64,000 nt of DNA from Ignelater luminosus (Eukaryota > Arthropoda > Insecta > Coleoptera > Elateridae). Positions 32,801 through 44,700 of this stretch are shown here, piece by piece. The notes beneath the pieces were generated by a model that ran no database searches, had not been told where the DNA came from, and saw only the letters and a program-made list of their open reading frames with translations. A program made the translations under genes and the position numbers. Location of the stretch: assembly GCA_011009095.1 (NCBI GenBank), contig VTPC01090564.1, positions 1 to 64,000 on the forward strand. Reading direction: 5' to 3'. Numbering within the stretch: position 1 is the first letter of the stretch; each line of letters begins with the position of its first letter.

Positions 32801-35590
32801 ACGGTTTGTTGTCCCTATTGGACCACTGTGAAAGATATATGGGTATGGCCAAATAAAATCATTAATATGCTTGAAAATGATATCTGTACGACTATAGGGA
32901 TGTAAAAGAACGAAAAACAAACATAAATAGTCTAATTTACTTAACTTCGTAGATCCGTCACTGTGTAGTTATCTGTAATTGGAGGACAGCATCTTATGTA
33001 CGTTGAAGGTAACAAGGTCGATTCAACATACTAGAACAATTCTTGTGCAAAATCTGTTTCTTGTTGTTTTGGAAATTGTTAAATTCTAATATCATTTTTG
33101 CAAGGTTTTGGAATAAGCCTATAATATACAGGGTGTCTTTCAAACAAATGCAAGTATTGATTCAGAGAAACAGTGTGTAGAAGTTTCACTCAAGATTCCT
33201 TGTTTCGATATCTCAAGAACGACATGCGATATTTAGGTTGTTACTATTAGGCGTTTACTATTTTGAAGATTTTTGCTTTGATTGTTATTTATTACTTCAC
33301 ATACACATGTTTGTAAAAGAGGTTTATTACAAGATTCCTATTTTCTTAGAAAGCTTAAATTAGGTATTCCCATAAGTGAAAGTATTTAAGTCTAAGACTA
33401 ATGCTTTTAGTATTATTTTAAATTCTTTAATAAACTTATGATTACACCTTTGCAATAGTTACAAGTCAATAAAATCTCAAAAAATCTTTATAGGATTAAT
33501 AAGTCCATGGTTCTTGTGTAAGGATAATAACTGGATACTTAATTGCAATACTTTTGAGTAAGTTGCAAAGATTGCGCTGAAGTGTTGAAAGTTAATTCAG
33601 CTAAAAGAAATTGATACCTAACTGTTTTCTAAATTAACAAATTTTGGTTTTGCAAGAATAGAATGGTCATATTCTTAATTCAACTTTCACTAAACAGTGA
33701 TCATTACTAGATAAATAAGCTTAGTACTTATAAAAAGTTGCCCTTCTTTTATAGAAAATCACCAGCCGCTATTACACCAGTGCAATAGGCTTAGGCCACA
33801 GCATTCTTTTGAATTTTTTTAAAATTGTAGTACATGATTAAGTATCGACTATAAAAATTAATTTATAAAAATTTAAGAAAAAAATATTTTATGTAATTGT
33901 GTTTAATATTGATAAACATCTCGCCAAAATAAAACTTTTATGCGGAAATTATATACACCCAGAATCTTGACATAAATAGACGGTGCTAAAGGTTATATGA
34001 AAGTTAGTGCAATTTTCTGTAATTTTCCATATCGATCTTGCAAAATCATTGAAGAATTTTATTCGCAAACGGTTTTCTCTTTTTAATCGTTAAGTAGAGA
34101 TCAAGAAAAAATTTTGGTTTCATTATTCTATACTTGTTGATGTATAAGTACAAAACAATGAAGACATTTTTAAAGATTTTCCACTTAGCAAAAGTTTTAG
34201 CATCACTGTACTTGATATATAAAAATTATTTAATTTAAATCGGAAATTGCAACAAGCATAAATGTAAAGCGTTTTGCTGACCCATAACTGTCAATGTTGT
34301 GGTGTTTTTATTGGCTGTTTAGTTTAAACTACAACAAAGTTGCGTAAAGTTTTAATGAATTAATTTTCTATCTAAAACATGAATATAATTCTGTAACAAA
34401 CTGCAAGAATAATAATAGTAAGATACTAGTTACAACTATAGTTGGGATACATAGGAAGATCCTATAAAAGGAATAATTACAAACTATTCTGATTATTTAA
34501 TTTAATTAATTAATATGTTTTGGGTTAGTACATTTGTTTTTGTTTTTAAAAATGTGCAGGTAAAAAAATGAGTTGTACATTAGCGCTGCTTATTTGTAAG
34601 AAGTACTGGAATATAAATTTGACAATATACAGAATGAGTCATGCAATTTTCTAGCGCACACACATTATTACACAAAAGTAGTAAACACAATGCCATATAA
34701 TAAAATGGTAGAGAAATGAGATTATTATAATGTGACAGATGTCAAAATGCACCTATACGTGCCCCACGCTGAGCGCCAATTATTAAAAATGCAATGGTGT
34801 GAGAGATATTTTAGTTTCCTTGAACATGTTTTAGTTGTACCTAGTCTGGTAAGTAAGAGACGTTTCGTGGTATTCACCTGTTAGATAATCTTCCTTTTAC
34901 TATTTATAACAATAAAAGTCCTATCATAATTGATATTCCTACGTTCTCTTAATTTTGGCATCTTGCTCAATAGTCAATTCTAAATTAACTTATAGGGTTA
35001 GAAAGCAAGGAAATACAGAATATTGCACAATAAACTTTCAGAGATTGAACAAACTAGAAATTCCATTCTTGTGCACATTTTTGTAGCTGAAAACGTGGAG
35101 TTTGAAAATTTATTTTTGAAGAAATAACAAGAAATATGTCCAGTACTAGGAAGAAATGGAGTGAAAATTTCTTGGAGATCTTGATAGTCTTTTTGAACTA
35201 TCAAAGTCACTGTAAAACACATAGTCGTTTGTTAAGAACATTTACTAATTATCGTCCCGGTTAGCATTATGCTAAATTTTCATTTAATATCTATTTTAAT
35301 ATTGTACTTAAAATTATTCCGTTCCGAACTCTAAGCTGAAAATATTTAATTCTCTCGTTTTCAATAAAGGTTATCCGCCTTTATAAAGTCAAGAAATAAA
35401 ATGTCTGTCTCTTTCTCGCTCCCTCTATTGCGAGTAAACAAAGTCCGAATACCTTAAAAATTAAATATACCTCTATTTTTCTCTATTTCAGTATTTTTGT
35501 ATTCCGAGGATTTTGTTGTTGAATTTCATGTAGTAGACACATAAATTTCGTTCCCTGACACTAAATGCAAATTAGATCTGCACGGTCATT
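32801..35590. other. AT-rich spacer
   Basis: No coding region seen. One copy of the dispersed motif, TATACAGGGTGTC, is at 33125. Confidence 0.45.
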
Positions 35591-35954
35591 CCAGTTTATG
35601 TCTGATGGAGTGAGTAAATTTCCCCAACTTTGCGTGTACCAATCAACGCAATAAGATCGTCGTTCTGGCGAATAACGTTATCGAGGGGAACCGACGTCAC
35701 GCGTTGGTCTCCGGTCCCCGCCCCTTCTCGTTCGAGAAGTGGGAAAAGGAAAAAAGGAAGTCTAGCTTGAGCTCTCAAAAAGGACGCTTGCATTCTGTTT
35801 ATTATATCTCGATACCTGGAGATTCTTCCTTTTATGGGAATAACAGAAGTCGCGAAATCCTCTAGTTTAGGATTGAGTTATCGTGGTTATATCTTTAACC
35901 TACACCGAACACAGTTCGTCGGCGTGAAAACGCCTCGCGTCCTCTAAGCATCAA

Positions 35955-36074
35955 ATATAAAGTTTTCCCCTGGTTTCAGGAAGAAATATCGCAGTTTTCG
36001 TCGTTTATTTAATATCACAGTCTTGTGACTGGATAAGATAATCTCCAGAAGTTATTACCGCCACTATAATTATG
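35955..36074 (+). promoter_or_regulatory. Candidate promoter and first exon
   Basis: ATATAAAG at 35955-35962 is followed at about 35991 by CAGTTTT, an insect-type initiator, and at 36072 by ATG directly joined to a strong splice donor GTAAGA. An ATG at the very end of exon 1 is typical of insect genes for secreted or cuticular products. The surrounding 35600-36500 is richer in CpG than neighbouring DNA. A second candidate start lies at about 36190 (CATCAGCTATTCGTTAG with donor GTGAGT). No convincing second coding exon was identified, so the gene itself is unproven. Confidence 0.35.
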
Positions 36075-36985
36075 GTAAGAACTTTCCGTACCGTTTCGTC
36101 AAGCATTTCGAAATGTATCTGTACTTGGTTCTCTGGGAATCCCCCAGCCGGCAGCTGTTTGACCCAGTTTCATCGTATGTCCCTCTAGTACGCAGAAGAA
36201 TCAACCACATCAGCTATTCGTTAGTTAGTGAGTGTAAAAGAAGGATAAGTGGAAAGGTTTGTGTTAGTGTTTATATTTAATTACGTGCTGTGTTATTATC
36301 GCCGGACGAATTGGGATATATTATTAGCTGTAAGTTATAACTATATATGTGCCTGTATTCTCGATATGAACCATTTATGCGTTTCGCAGTACGAGTGAGC
36401 TGCGAGAATCCCATGCACCTCACAAGAAGTTATTACTATTTTGCTGCCAGCGAAATCATAAAAATTTAATGGTTAGCTTTTAAAGTTTAATAAAACCGGT
36501 TGAGGGTTGTCTGCCGTTTTGTTTATGTTTAATAATTTATTGTGTGTTCATGTCAAACAAACGAATACTTGTAACAAATTCGTTAAATGGTGATATCTTT
36601 AGAACGCATTATATTATTGTTTAAATATCTTGTACCGAGTAATACTCAATATTGGCATATATGAAGTTATAACAAAAGAGGGCTCCCTCATAATATTTTT
36701 GAATTATTTGGATGTAGGTCACTGTGTCATCGATCCTCCAGGTCGGTAGCGTATATTTTCTGTACATATCATCGATTATTATTCTTCTTGCGTATGTTTA
36801 TATATTTACCTGTATTCGTGTTTGTAACTGAAACTTGTTGTTTCCTGTTTATTTTGTGCCACTTTGGTTTCGCCGTTGCGAACTCGTATTTAAATGTTTG
36901 TGATCATTTCGTTTGTGAATATATGCTTGATTATAACTTTACTTTGTTGTTTCTTTGTGTCAACACACGAAATAAAGTCTGTTAC

Positions 36986-37044
36986 AGGAAACAAAAAGCT
37001 TTGGAAAACATCGTAGAGCTCTGCCTGCACACTGGAGTACGACG
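36986..37044 (+). other. Candidate internal exon
   Basis: TCTGTTACAG and GTAAGTATT, good splice acceptor and donor sites, bracket about 59 bases. In one frame the interior reads KQKALENIVELCLHTGVRR, in another ETKSFGKHRRALPAHWSTT; both are open. No homology is recognised. It could follow the candidate first exon at 36074. Confidence 0.25.
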
Positions 37045-37784
37045 AAGTAAGTATTGTATTGCCGATCAGCTGTCGCGGGTGGAACCCCATTTCCTTCTTC
37101 AGCCAATCACCAAGATTGCTAAGACTGGCGCCCTCTCAATTTCAAACCCTTTCCGTTATCAACTTTTACCGAAGTCTCTCTTTACGACCCGGCCGATTCT
37201 CCGAACCACCAAGCAAGCCGTTTCATAAGGCATATCTAAGTTATTGTATGCCACGTCACCTTTTGGGGTCATTAAAGCACGTTTTACACGTAACACGTTT
37301 AAAAAATCTGTCGAGAAAGGATTTTATGCAACAGTGGATTGCATTGCAAATTTATTTCTGGCTTTCGAGTCAATAACTGATACTATGATTCAAAGCAAAG
37401 CATAAGTGCTAAGTAGCTGATCTTCGAAGAACTCTACATTACTGAAAATTGCTTTCTATTCCTAGAATATGACAAACATGTGACAAACAGACAGCTTTGG
37501 TTTTCAATGAATCTTTGTCCTATCTATGAAATTCCAGACACTAGTTCAAGTTTTTTTCTTGATTATAAAACAAGTGTGAATTAAAGAGACTAACTTCAAA
37601 CCGAGGATAAATTTGACCTTCTTGTTCTGAATGAGATTTGTCTCTCATTGACTTGTGATTTGTTAGGCTCAAGAAAAGCTCAATTAATTGTAATACGCTC
37701 CATACTATCTAGTGACACATTGGTTTAGTAAAGGAAATTCTGGAATTTCTGAGTAGGACGATAATTTACAGTGTCTAAACTTTG

Positions 37785-37975
37785 TTTAAACAATTTCGGC
37801 GGTATTCAATTATTTGTTTTTATAAGAGCGCTGTATACTTTGATGTTTTCTTATTTCCTAGTGATTTTCGATTGCAGTAGTATAACTTTAGGAAGTTTTA
37901 AAAACGCTACTCAATTATTTCTTGTTGAATACCATCAATTGATTGAATAATGCCAAAACTGTTTAGTTTATATCG
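37785..37975. repeat. Small inverted-repeat element (MITE-like)
   Basis: TTTCGGCGGTATTCAATTAT at about 37790 pairs with the reverse complement of 37940-37970 (TTTTGGCATTATTCAATCAA), with inner copies of TATTCAA in both directions. A related single end, TTTGGCGTTATTCAGTTATT, occurs at about 59160. No coding capacity. Confidence 0.4.
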
Positions 37976-38160
37976 TTGTAATCGGTATTAGACGAGCCGT
38001 AAAAAATAGTAAAACATACAAAAAGTTTCGTTTAAAAAATTTTGACTTTATTTTAGAAAGTACAGACAACCGTTCCATGTTAACATTTCCTAGTAACATC
38101 TCTTTAAAATTACACAACTAATTATGCCATCCTATTGCAGACCGTTGGGATACTATATAA
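37975..38160 (+). repeat. Dispersed repeat, copy 1
   Basis: TATCGTTGTAATCGGTATTA and TAGAAAGTACAGACAACCGT here recur, in the same order and orientation, at about 49775 and 49890 (TATCGTTGTAATCAGCATTT; TAGAAAGTACAGACAATCGT). The family is unknown. Confidence 0.5.
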
Positions 38161-38394
38161 ATATATTGCTTACGCCTTTTTCTACCAAATCCTAGAAAGT
38201 TTACTCGTGGTTAATTTTCTAAGATTATCAATTTCATAATTAAATTTAAAATATTATATGAGAAATAGTTTTGACACCACTGATTATTAAGTACAAAAGA
38301 ACATAAATGTGAAAGTGTGTGCTTTCAATATTAAGGTGTTAAGCTTGCTACCTTACAAAATAACAAAGAAAATTTCTGCAGGTAAATGAAACAA

Positions 38395-38620
38395 GATGAA
38401 AAGAGCAACTCTGAATATTTCATGGAAGGATAAAACAACTAATGCTGAAGTTAAAAGTAAAATGGGACTGAAGAGCTTACACTGTCAGCTGTTAAAGTGG
38501 AAATGGGATGGACATCTAACGAGAATTAAAACAACAAAATGAACAGCTAGATTTACAAGGTGCAAACCACCTCAAAGCAGAAGACATACGAAGATGAGAA
38601 AATTAAATTGCACAAAAACT
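38395..38620 (+). mobile_element. LINE C-terminal fragment, RTE-like
   Basis: A plus-strand frame reads MKRATLNISWKDKTTNAEVK, KMGLKSLHCQ, then LLKWKWDGHLTRIKTTK, stop, TARFTRC and PQSRRHTKMR. This follows the order of the C-terminal tail of RTE-like LINE proteins (MERAMLGISLRDKIRNEEIR, LKWKWAGHIAR, RWTKKI, GRPXTRW). Only about 75 codons remain, with one stop. The RT itself is absent. Confidence 0.6.
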
Positions 38621-39163
38621 AATAAAGCTGCAAGAGATAGAACTAAATCTTAATATTTCAAACAATAAAATATAGTTAGAAGGTTTCTTTTCTAAAATTA
38701 TACATTCTATAGAATACTGAACCTTATTGCTAATCTCTAGCGAGGTTTTATTACAACACAATGATAAAAAACAATATTTTCTTAACAAATTGTGTATGAA
38801 AGGTTATAATAAAAAAGATCGAAAATGCAATTAAGATTTGCTGATAAAATAAATTACATTGAGGGTAACTGTTACAATTTTATCAAAAATCTAACATAAG
38901 ACCTAAGTAGACATAAATAATTTCATAGAATGATCTGTTTGTATCTAACAATAAAAGACAGTTTTCTACAAAAGGTCAATGTTTGTTTGATAAAATATTA
39001 GTAATAATTATTATAATTATAAAGAAGTTATTGAAATTGTTATTTGTCAAAGCAATTATACGAAAAATAACTACAATAAAAAGAAAACTCTTGTTTTTTA
39101 TTTAATCAAATCAAACTCTAATAATACTTCAAAAGCGACTGCGTAATGATCTGTAAATTTAGT

Positions 39164-39170
39164 TATAAAA
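39164..39170 (+). promoter_or_regulatory. Candidate TATA box of the MBF2-like gene
   Basis: TATAAAA lies 75 bases before the start codon, so transcription would begin near 39195. A second TATAAATA at 39220 is too close to the ATG to serve a leader unless a later start is used. GATAA motifs lie between them (39182-39194). Confidence 0.35.
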
Positions 39171-39244
39171 TTTTTATTTTATGATAACGATAACCTCGTA
39201 GTAGTCAAAGAATATCATTTATAAATAACTCCCAGTGACGTGAA

Positions 39245-39826
39245 ATGTTGCGTTTAATTCTAACATTTTTATTATTTACAATTTCTATGAGCATTTTTGC
39301 TCATCCATTAACATCTAAAAAGAAACCTTCTATTCAGACAATTATCGATAGTAAAAATGCAACTGAACCTACTTCAAGCAGTAAGTACTAGTGATTAGCA
39401 ACTTTGATAATTATAATTCTTCTCGTTTTTAGTTTCCCTGAAAGTATTAAAAAAGCCGCATCACCTTATCATAGGTCGTTGCAAACCCAATGATGAAATC
39501 TTGCATGGCGAAAATATCATTTTGAATAATGATGGTAAAAGTCAAGTTAGCGCTGCAATACGGGTGAGACATCTTTAAATTATGTGGCAAATAGGAAAGT
39601 GTAGAGAAGAATTTACTTTCAGATGAATGTGGAAGCACCGGTTTACATCACGTGCGTTCAAATCTTAGATCAAATTCCTGATGGCGAGGGTGGTTACCCA
39701 AGTTTTGTGAGTGGAGGAGTTGGGCATAACTACGTGGTGTTTAATGTAACGACGGATTACGGAAAAGGTTTTAATTTCTACGTGCAAATTAACGGGTATC
39801 CTTTAGATAAAGAGAAAGCGACATAA
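39245..39826 (+). CDS. MBF2-family secreted protein
   Basis: Three exons: 39245-39380, 39433-39563 and 39623-39826, with donors GTAAGT and GTGAGA and acceptors TTTTTAG and CTTTCAG. The joined frame encodes 156 residues. MLRLILTFLLFTISMSIFAH is a signal peptide. The mature part carries LIIGRCKPNDEILHGENIIL (residues about 57-77), a polar SQVSAAIR segment, then YITCVQILDQIPDGEGGYPS, VSGGVGHNYVVFNVTTDYGK and GFNFYVQINGY. The G-E-N-I-I motif, the GG-x-GG-V core and the closing F-x-V-x-I-x-GY strand are the signature of the insect MBF2 family. The family was named for a Bombyx transcription co-activator, but most members are short secreted proteins of unknown role, so a secreted function is favoured. 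An AATAAA follows at 39930. It converges with the gene at 40159-41712. Confidence 0.85.
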
Positions 39827-39929
39827 GTGCTTTTAATATTTTTTTTACTTTAGTCGCATTTACTGGTTTGTTATTAAATCTTAAAATTAACCTCACATCT
39901 AATGCAGTCTATTATAAAATAATTTATTA

Positions 39930-39935
39930 AATAAA
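39930..39935 (+). terminator. Polyadenylation signal of the MBF2-like gene
   Basis: AATAAA 103 bases after the stop. The overlapping TTTATT at 39923-39928 could serve the convergent gene on the other strand. Confidence 0.5.
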
Positions 39936-40158
39936 TATTAAAGTATAGTAATACAACAATTATGCATTTTACTGCATTTACTTATAAAAGGAAAAGCTAT
40001 GGATATACTTAAAAGTCTCGTCAGTCACAAATATGTTTACGAGATATTATTGGAACGACTCCTATCGAATGGCATTTTCCTAAATCAATTCCTTTTGCCC
40101 TGCAACTCGCAGCTAACGGATATGATATAAAAGTCTAACACAAGCTGATGATAAGTGA

Positions 40159-41712
40159 TCACGCTGCACGTTGCGTTTTGTCTTTGATTGGTAAAGGTGG
40201 AGGTGGTACATCAGGTATTTCCGGATTTTTCTTAAAGTTGGTGACAGGTGCGGGCTGTTCTTTCTTCTTATTATTATTATCCGTGTTAAAGTGCCCTAAA
40301 TCCACAAAAATTGGTTGGTGATAGTACGGCAAAGCCGGGAAAAGCAGTTCGGAAGTGTACGAATATGGAAAATATGGATCGATTGCTAGTGGATACAACG
40401 AACCATGGTAGGTTAACTGAGGTATTATTGGTTTTCTGTCTTCCTTCTTCGGTTTATCCTTATCGTTGCCGGCTTCCTTTGAGATTTCTGGTGCTTCACT
40501 TGCTAGTTCTTTCTGAAAAATATACCTTTATTAAGTTTTTGTTGACAGGACCTAGGATTTAGCGTAAATTGCAACTGACGTAAACAAAAAAAAATTTGTA
40601 TAATGTGATATATGTCGCCTTGATTTAAAGAGAGAGGGTTTTCGGGCATTTCCCTTCGGGAACGTTGTTGGTGTGCAAAAAAGATATTGCTATTTCAAGG
40701 CGACAAGAGACACTAATGTACATACAATTACAGAAAACGAGAACTTTGCACTGCAACTATAATTATTGTAAGCGCAGCTTATGCAACTAGTGGGACGCAT
40801 TTTGTGGCCCCATTTTCTATAATAATCCTACAAACTTGTCAGTTATTATTTATTCGTTATTAATTAAAGAAAAGACCTTGCTGTTTTAGCTTTCATAAAA
40901 ATTGCATGCTAAAGATATTTCTAACGTTCATTACCTTTGGGTCGTTATTGCTTTCAATGTTTTTAGGGAATTCTTCGAGTGTCGGATGTACAAATAAAGG
41001 AGGGAAGGCTACCCCCAGAGCTGTAGTTCTAAGTACGGGTTCCACAACGGGAATTGCGTGGCTCGGAGACAAATTTTCGTCTGAAGATATCAAAGCATTA
41101 TAAATCTTGGGCACTCGAACTAATCCAGCGTTTGACGAAATAAATAACGACGCTAATACTAGTAGTCTGTGCATGATTTCTGAAAAAAGAAAAGAAGAAT
41201 TAACTTGGAAACTTCTTTTTTTTAAATTAACTTTGACATTTTATTCACTAATATGTAATTATTAAGGCGATTGTTTAATTGAACGAAACCTTGGCACCTT
41301 CTCAATATCGTTAGGTTACTTCTTCTTCTCGATGTTACTACAAGGTGAAACCACGCGGTGAGTTTGTTCGTGACGAACTCCAAGGTTCATTCTTTTATTC
41401 ATTTAAATAAGATCTGCACGATGCATTTGAATACCGTTTTTGTTTTAAAATATTTTTGCATATTTGAAATAAAGTAAATTCAAAATAAAGATAAACACTT
41501 GAATATTATTTCACACTAATAAAACAAAAAATGTACATTTTTTCACACTATCGATTAACCAATTATCCCGAAAATTATTGATTCACAACAAACACAATTT
41601 GTAGGTGGGTGCACTTATATAGTTATTATCTTCGAACATCGGTCTCCCGCAATAAAAATAGGAAGTACCTCAAAATATGTAAATAAATCATACCTTGAGT
41701 GAAGCTATTCAT
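40159..41712 (-). CDS. Secreted Pro/Tyr-rich protein, unrecognised
   Basis: Three coding exons on the minus strand: 41712-41694, 41179-40935 and 40512-40159. Donors are GTATGA and GTAATG; both acceptors end TTTTTCAG or similar, and phases agree. The product is 205 residues, starting MNSFTQEI; a start at the internal Met (41174) would give 197 residues. MHRLLVLASLFISSNAG is a signal peptide. The middle has ALGVAFPPLFVHPTLEEF, then a charged linker NDKDKPKKEDRKP, then a Tyr/Pro/Phe segment YPLAIDPYFPYSYTSELLFP and ALPYYHQPIFVDLGHFNTD. The end is NFKKNPEIPDVPPPPLPIKD. No known domain is recognised. The layout (TATA box, very short first exon, signal peptide, low-complexity Pro/Tyr body) suggests a cuticle, silk-like or secretory product. 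It ends 333 bases from the MBF2 gene, tail to tail. Confidence 0.72.
40614..40704. other. Intronic inverted pair
   Basis: GTCGCCTTGA (40614-40623) and TCAAGGCGAC (40695-40704) can pair across a 71 base loop that holds a second small hairpin (TTTCCCTTCGGGAA, about 40651-40664). It lies in the second intron of the secreted-protein gene. It may be a MITE remnant or a structured RNA element; nothing decides between these. Confidence 0.4.
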
Positions 41713-41753
41713 GCCACTACTACAAGCAAATGCCTTGGCAAAGACGCCAAGCC

Positions 41754-41761
41754 TTTATATA
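41754..41761 (-). promoter_or_regulatory. TATA box of the secreted-protein gene
   Basis: TATATAAA on the minus strand, about 42 bases before the candidate ATG at 41712, within GGCTTGGCGTCTTTGCCAAG, itself a near-palindrome (CTTGGCG..TGCCAAG). Transcription would begin near 41730. Confidence 0.65.
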
Positions 41762-44700
41762 GCTGTTATCCTCCGGTACATTTATTCACTTGTGCTACCT
41801 ACCTAAGATACATTTTTATAAGTTGCTTCCCTTCACTGGTTGTGTCTCAGTGAGATTTCTTCATAAAATTACTCGTTTCAAACAAGTACGAAGTAAATTG
41901 TTAACAGTTATTTAGATATAAATTAAAGTAGCTTTAAATGCAAATTAATTTTAAAATTGCAATTTTATGTAAAAAACTACCCGTAAGGTTAATTTTCTCG
42001 GTATTGCAATTTGCACGATTAAGTAATTGCATTGCAAACTTTTCCAATCTCAGAATAGGAAATTAGAACGGATGGTTACATGTTTTCGCAAAAATCTCAA
42101 AATTTCTTCCTGGAAAATCTTGATAATTTTACACAAAAGAAATCGATCGTTATTGTTTTAAGATTTTTATTTAAAAGGGTCTAGCTGGCTCAAGGATATT
42201 TAGAATTCCATTTATTTCCATCCGTGTAGTTTGTAATTCGATACGGATGCCTAAATGTAGGCTCATTTAACGTACAATACATAGTGTACACAACAGCTCA
42301 TGTTAATAAATTGATCCCGACACCCTAATAGACGATAATACACTTTAGATAAACATAATTACGAGAATTTCGGCTCTAAGCTACCAATACGGTTGTTTGA
42401 GATATTTTTGGGTCTTAAAGCAAGCTTGCTACGTGCTGGTAATAGCAAATACAGCATTCGTAGAATGGTTTACTAAATGGGACGCAATTTAACTGCACTT
42501 ATTGCAAACTGCACTTGTTTTGTGGACCATGTAAGGTGTGATCTTATACTAGTTTCTTGTTTGCAGCAGTTGTCTATAGTTTTGCTGTATGCGTATGCTG
42601 TCTCATCTGCATACTGATAACAACTAACTCATTTAAATTTCCAATTATTTATTTATTTGCTTTTAATTTAGTAGAACTAGTCTTGCATCTTTAGTTCATT
42701 CTTGAAAGTCACTATTCTCCATACTTGCACCTTACCCTCCGGGATATATAAATTAAAACTGATAGAACAAATTTATTGAGTAAATTTGCTTGTAGGTTAT
42801 TAAACTACATATACATACAGTTGTATTCGTACTTTGTTTGTGTCAATTTCATGAAAGGTTCATTCGAATGCGCTAAAAGATAAATTAGGAACGTGGTTAA
42901 TTAATATGTATTAGTTGCAAAGTTATTTTGCTATGAGTGGTTGATTTAACAGAAAATAAGAAAGAAAAAATTAATTAAATCGATTTTCTGTGAATTGATT
43001 TATTACAAATATTTTAATCGTTCTATAAAACTTTACATGCATAGCTTGCATAAAAAGTAGAAACTTGCACGAGTACTTACAATTACAATTAATCTAGATT
43101 CCATCAGTGGCGTAGTGAAAAACTATTAAATATTTTTATAGTTTACAAATTATAGCACGTGTTGTTAGTAAACTAGATGACTTTCATAAAGAAAAACTTC
43201 TTAGAGAAAACAGGATTATTATCATAATTAAAGTTCGGAAAATTTGCAAGAAAAAAAATTAAAGTATAGTATGTGTATACCGGGTGTTTCACCATCTGTT
43301 TGGTATGGAATGTTTACTTTTAAATGGAACACTGTATATTTCAATGAATTATTATTTTTCATTTGATACTAATAATACCTCTTTTAGACCTGAAGCTTTT
43401 CTGTTATGATATTCTCGTAAGGTCCAATAGTTCAAAATCTAATACTATCTAAGAAAACGTAACAGGAAACCATTGCATAGCTTTATAAACCTATTAAGAG
43501 AACTTTTTCCAACAAGAACAGAAAAGTGAGACTTATTCTATAATTACAAAGTATATGTGATGCATTTTTATGACCAAGTAGGAGAAGAAAAGACCACTTG
43601 AAATTCAATGAAGCAAAGGCGTCAAAGTTTAACGTCCAGACAAGTAAGAAAATAAATAAGAAGACGGTATGAATGTCAGCTAGTTGGAAAGCCTAGACCA
43701 TTCAAACAAATCAGAGTTATATCCATTTAGTATCTACCAGATTTCTCTTGGTAGGATCTAGTCATTGGACTTTCCCTTTTCAATGCCAACTGATTTATTA
43801 ATGATTGCCACTGCAAAATTCCAAAAATGGAATTTGTTATTAAAATTGATAATATCTGACCAAAATAGTAAAGATCATAATAGTTCAATAATTTTTTTAC
43901 ATTATTTCGAGAATTTTTTTCCATAATAATTCGTGAACAGTAAGATATCTTGTTTTGTTGCCTGCGGCGAAATTGTAGCTCAAATCAAGAGAAATAACTT
44001 TGCTGAACATATCAATTCAAAATTCTTATTTCCGAGTTTCAATAATAATCTGAATGTGCATTATGTGATGTTATTTGCAACAGGTAGTGCACTGGTAGGT
44101 GACTCGCCATTGATCGTCAATAAACTATCAAGCAGCGAGCCATCATAGATCGGGTACAAAATACAGGGTGGTATCATCATTTTACCATTTCAATTGTTTT
44201 AAACGGTCGAGTTTCTCGGATTTTTTAAATATTAACAATGATGTTGACCATTTAAAATAATGTGAAGAAATCATTTAACTCACATTACAAACTTTGAACT
44301 ATTTTGGTTAGATACCGCTTGTGCGGATCATCTCATTTTTTTTTGAGAGCGTTGTTCAGACGCATTGTTCTCATTAGATAAGTGAGTCTATTTTTTGATG
44401 GAGTAGACCATTGTAATTTGAAGCGTCGACAAGTTACTTTAACTGTTGCTGTGTTGAAAATTTTAATCTTTTGGAATACAATTTGATACTCTCATATAAA
44501 AAATGGCATTTTTACACAAATGATCGAATTGTCAATCTATGACATAGAAAGTTGGACAGTAGACTGTTCAAAAATTAATTCTCGTTTCATAAAATATCTA
44601 ACATAGAAAATAGCTTATGGAAAAGAAAGCGAAAGCAAAATCTGCTTGGTGTTAATAAAACAAGACGCGAGCTTTACTTCTTAAAATGAACTGTCTATAG

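Noticed and set aside
36788-37228. Open frame of 146 codons on the plus strand
   Set aside because: The start is hydrophobic but the middle crosses good splice sites (TCTGTTACAG, GTAAGTATT) and no domain is visible. An exon inside it is more plausible than the full frame.
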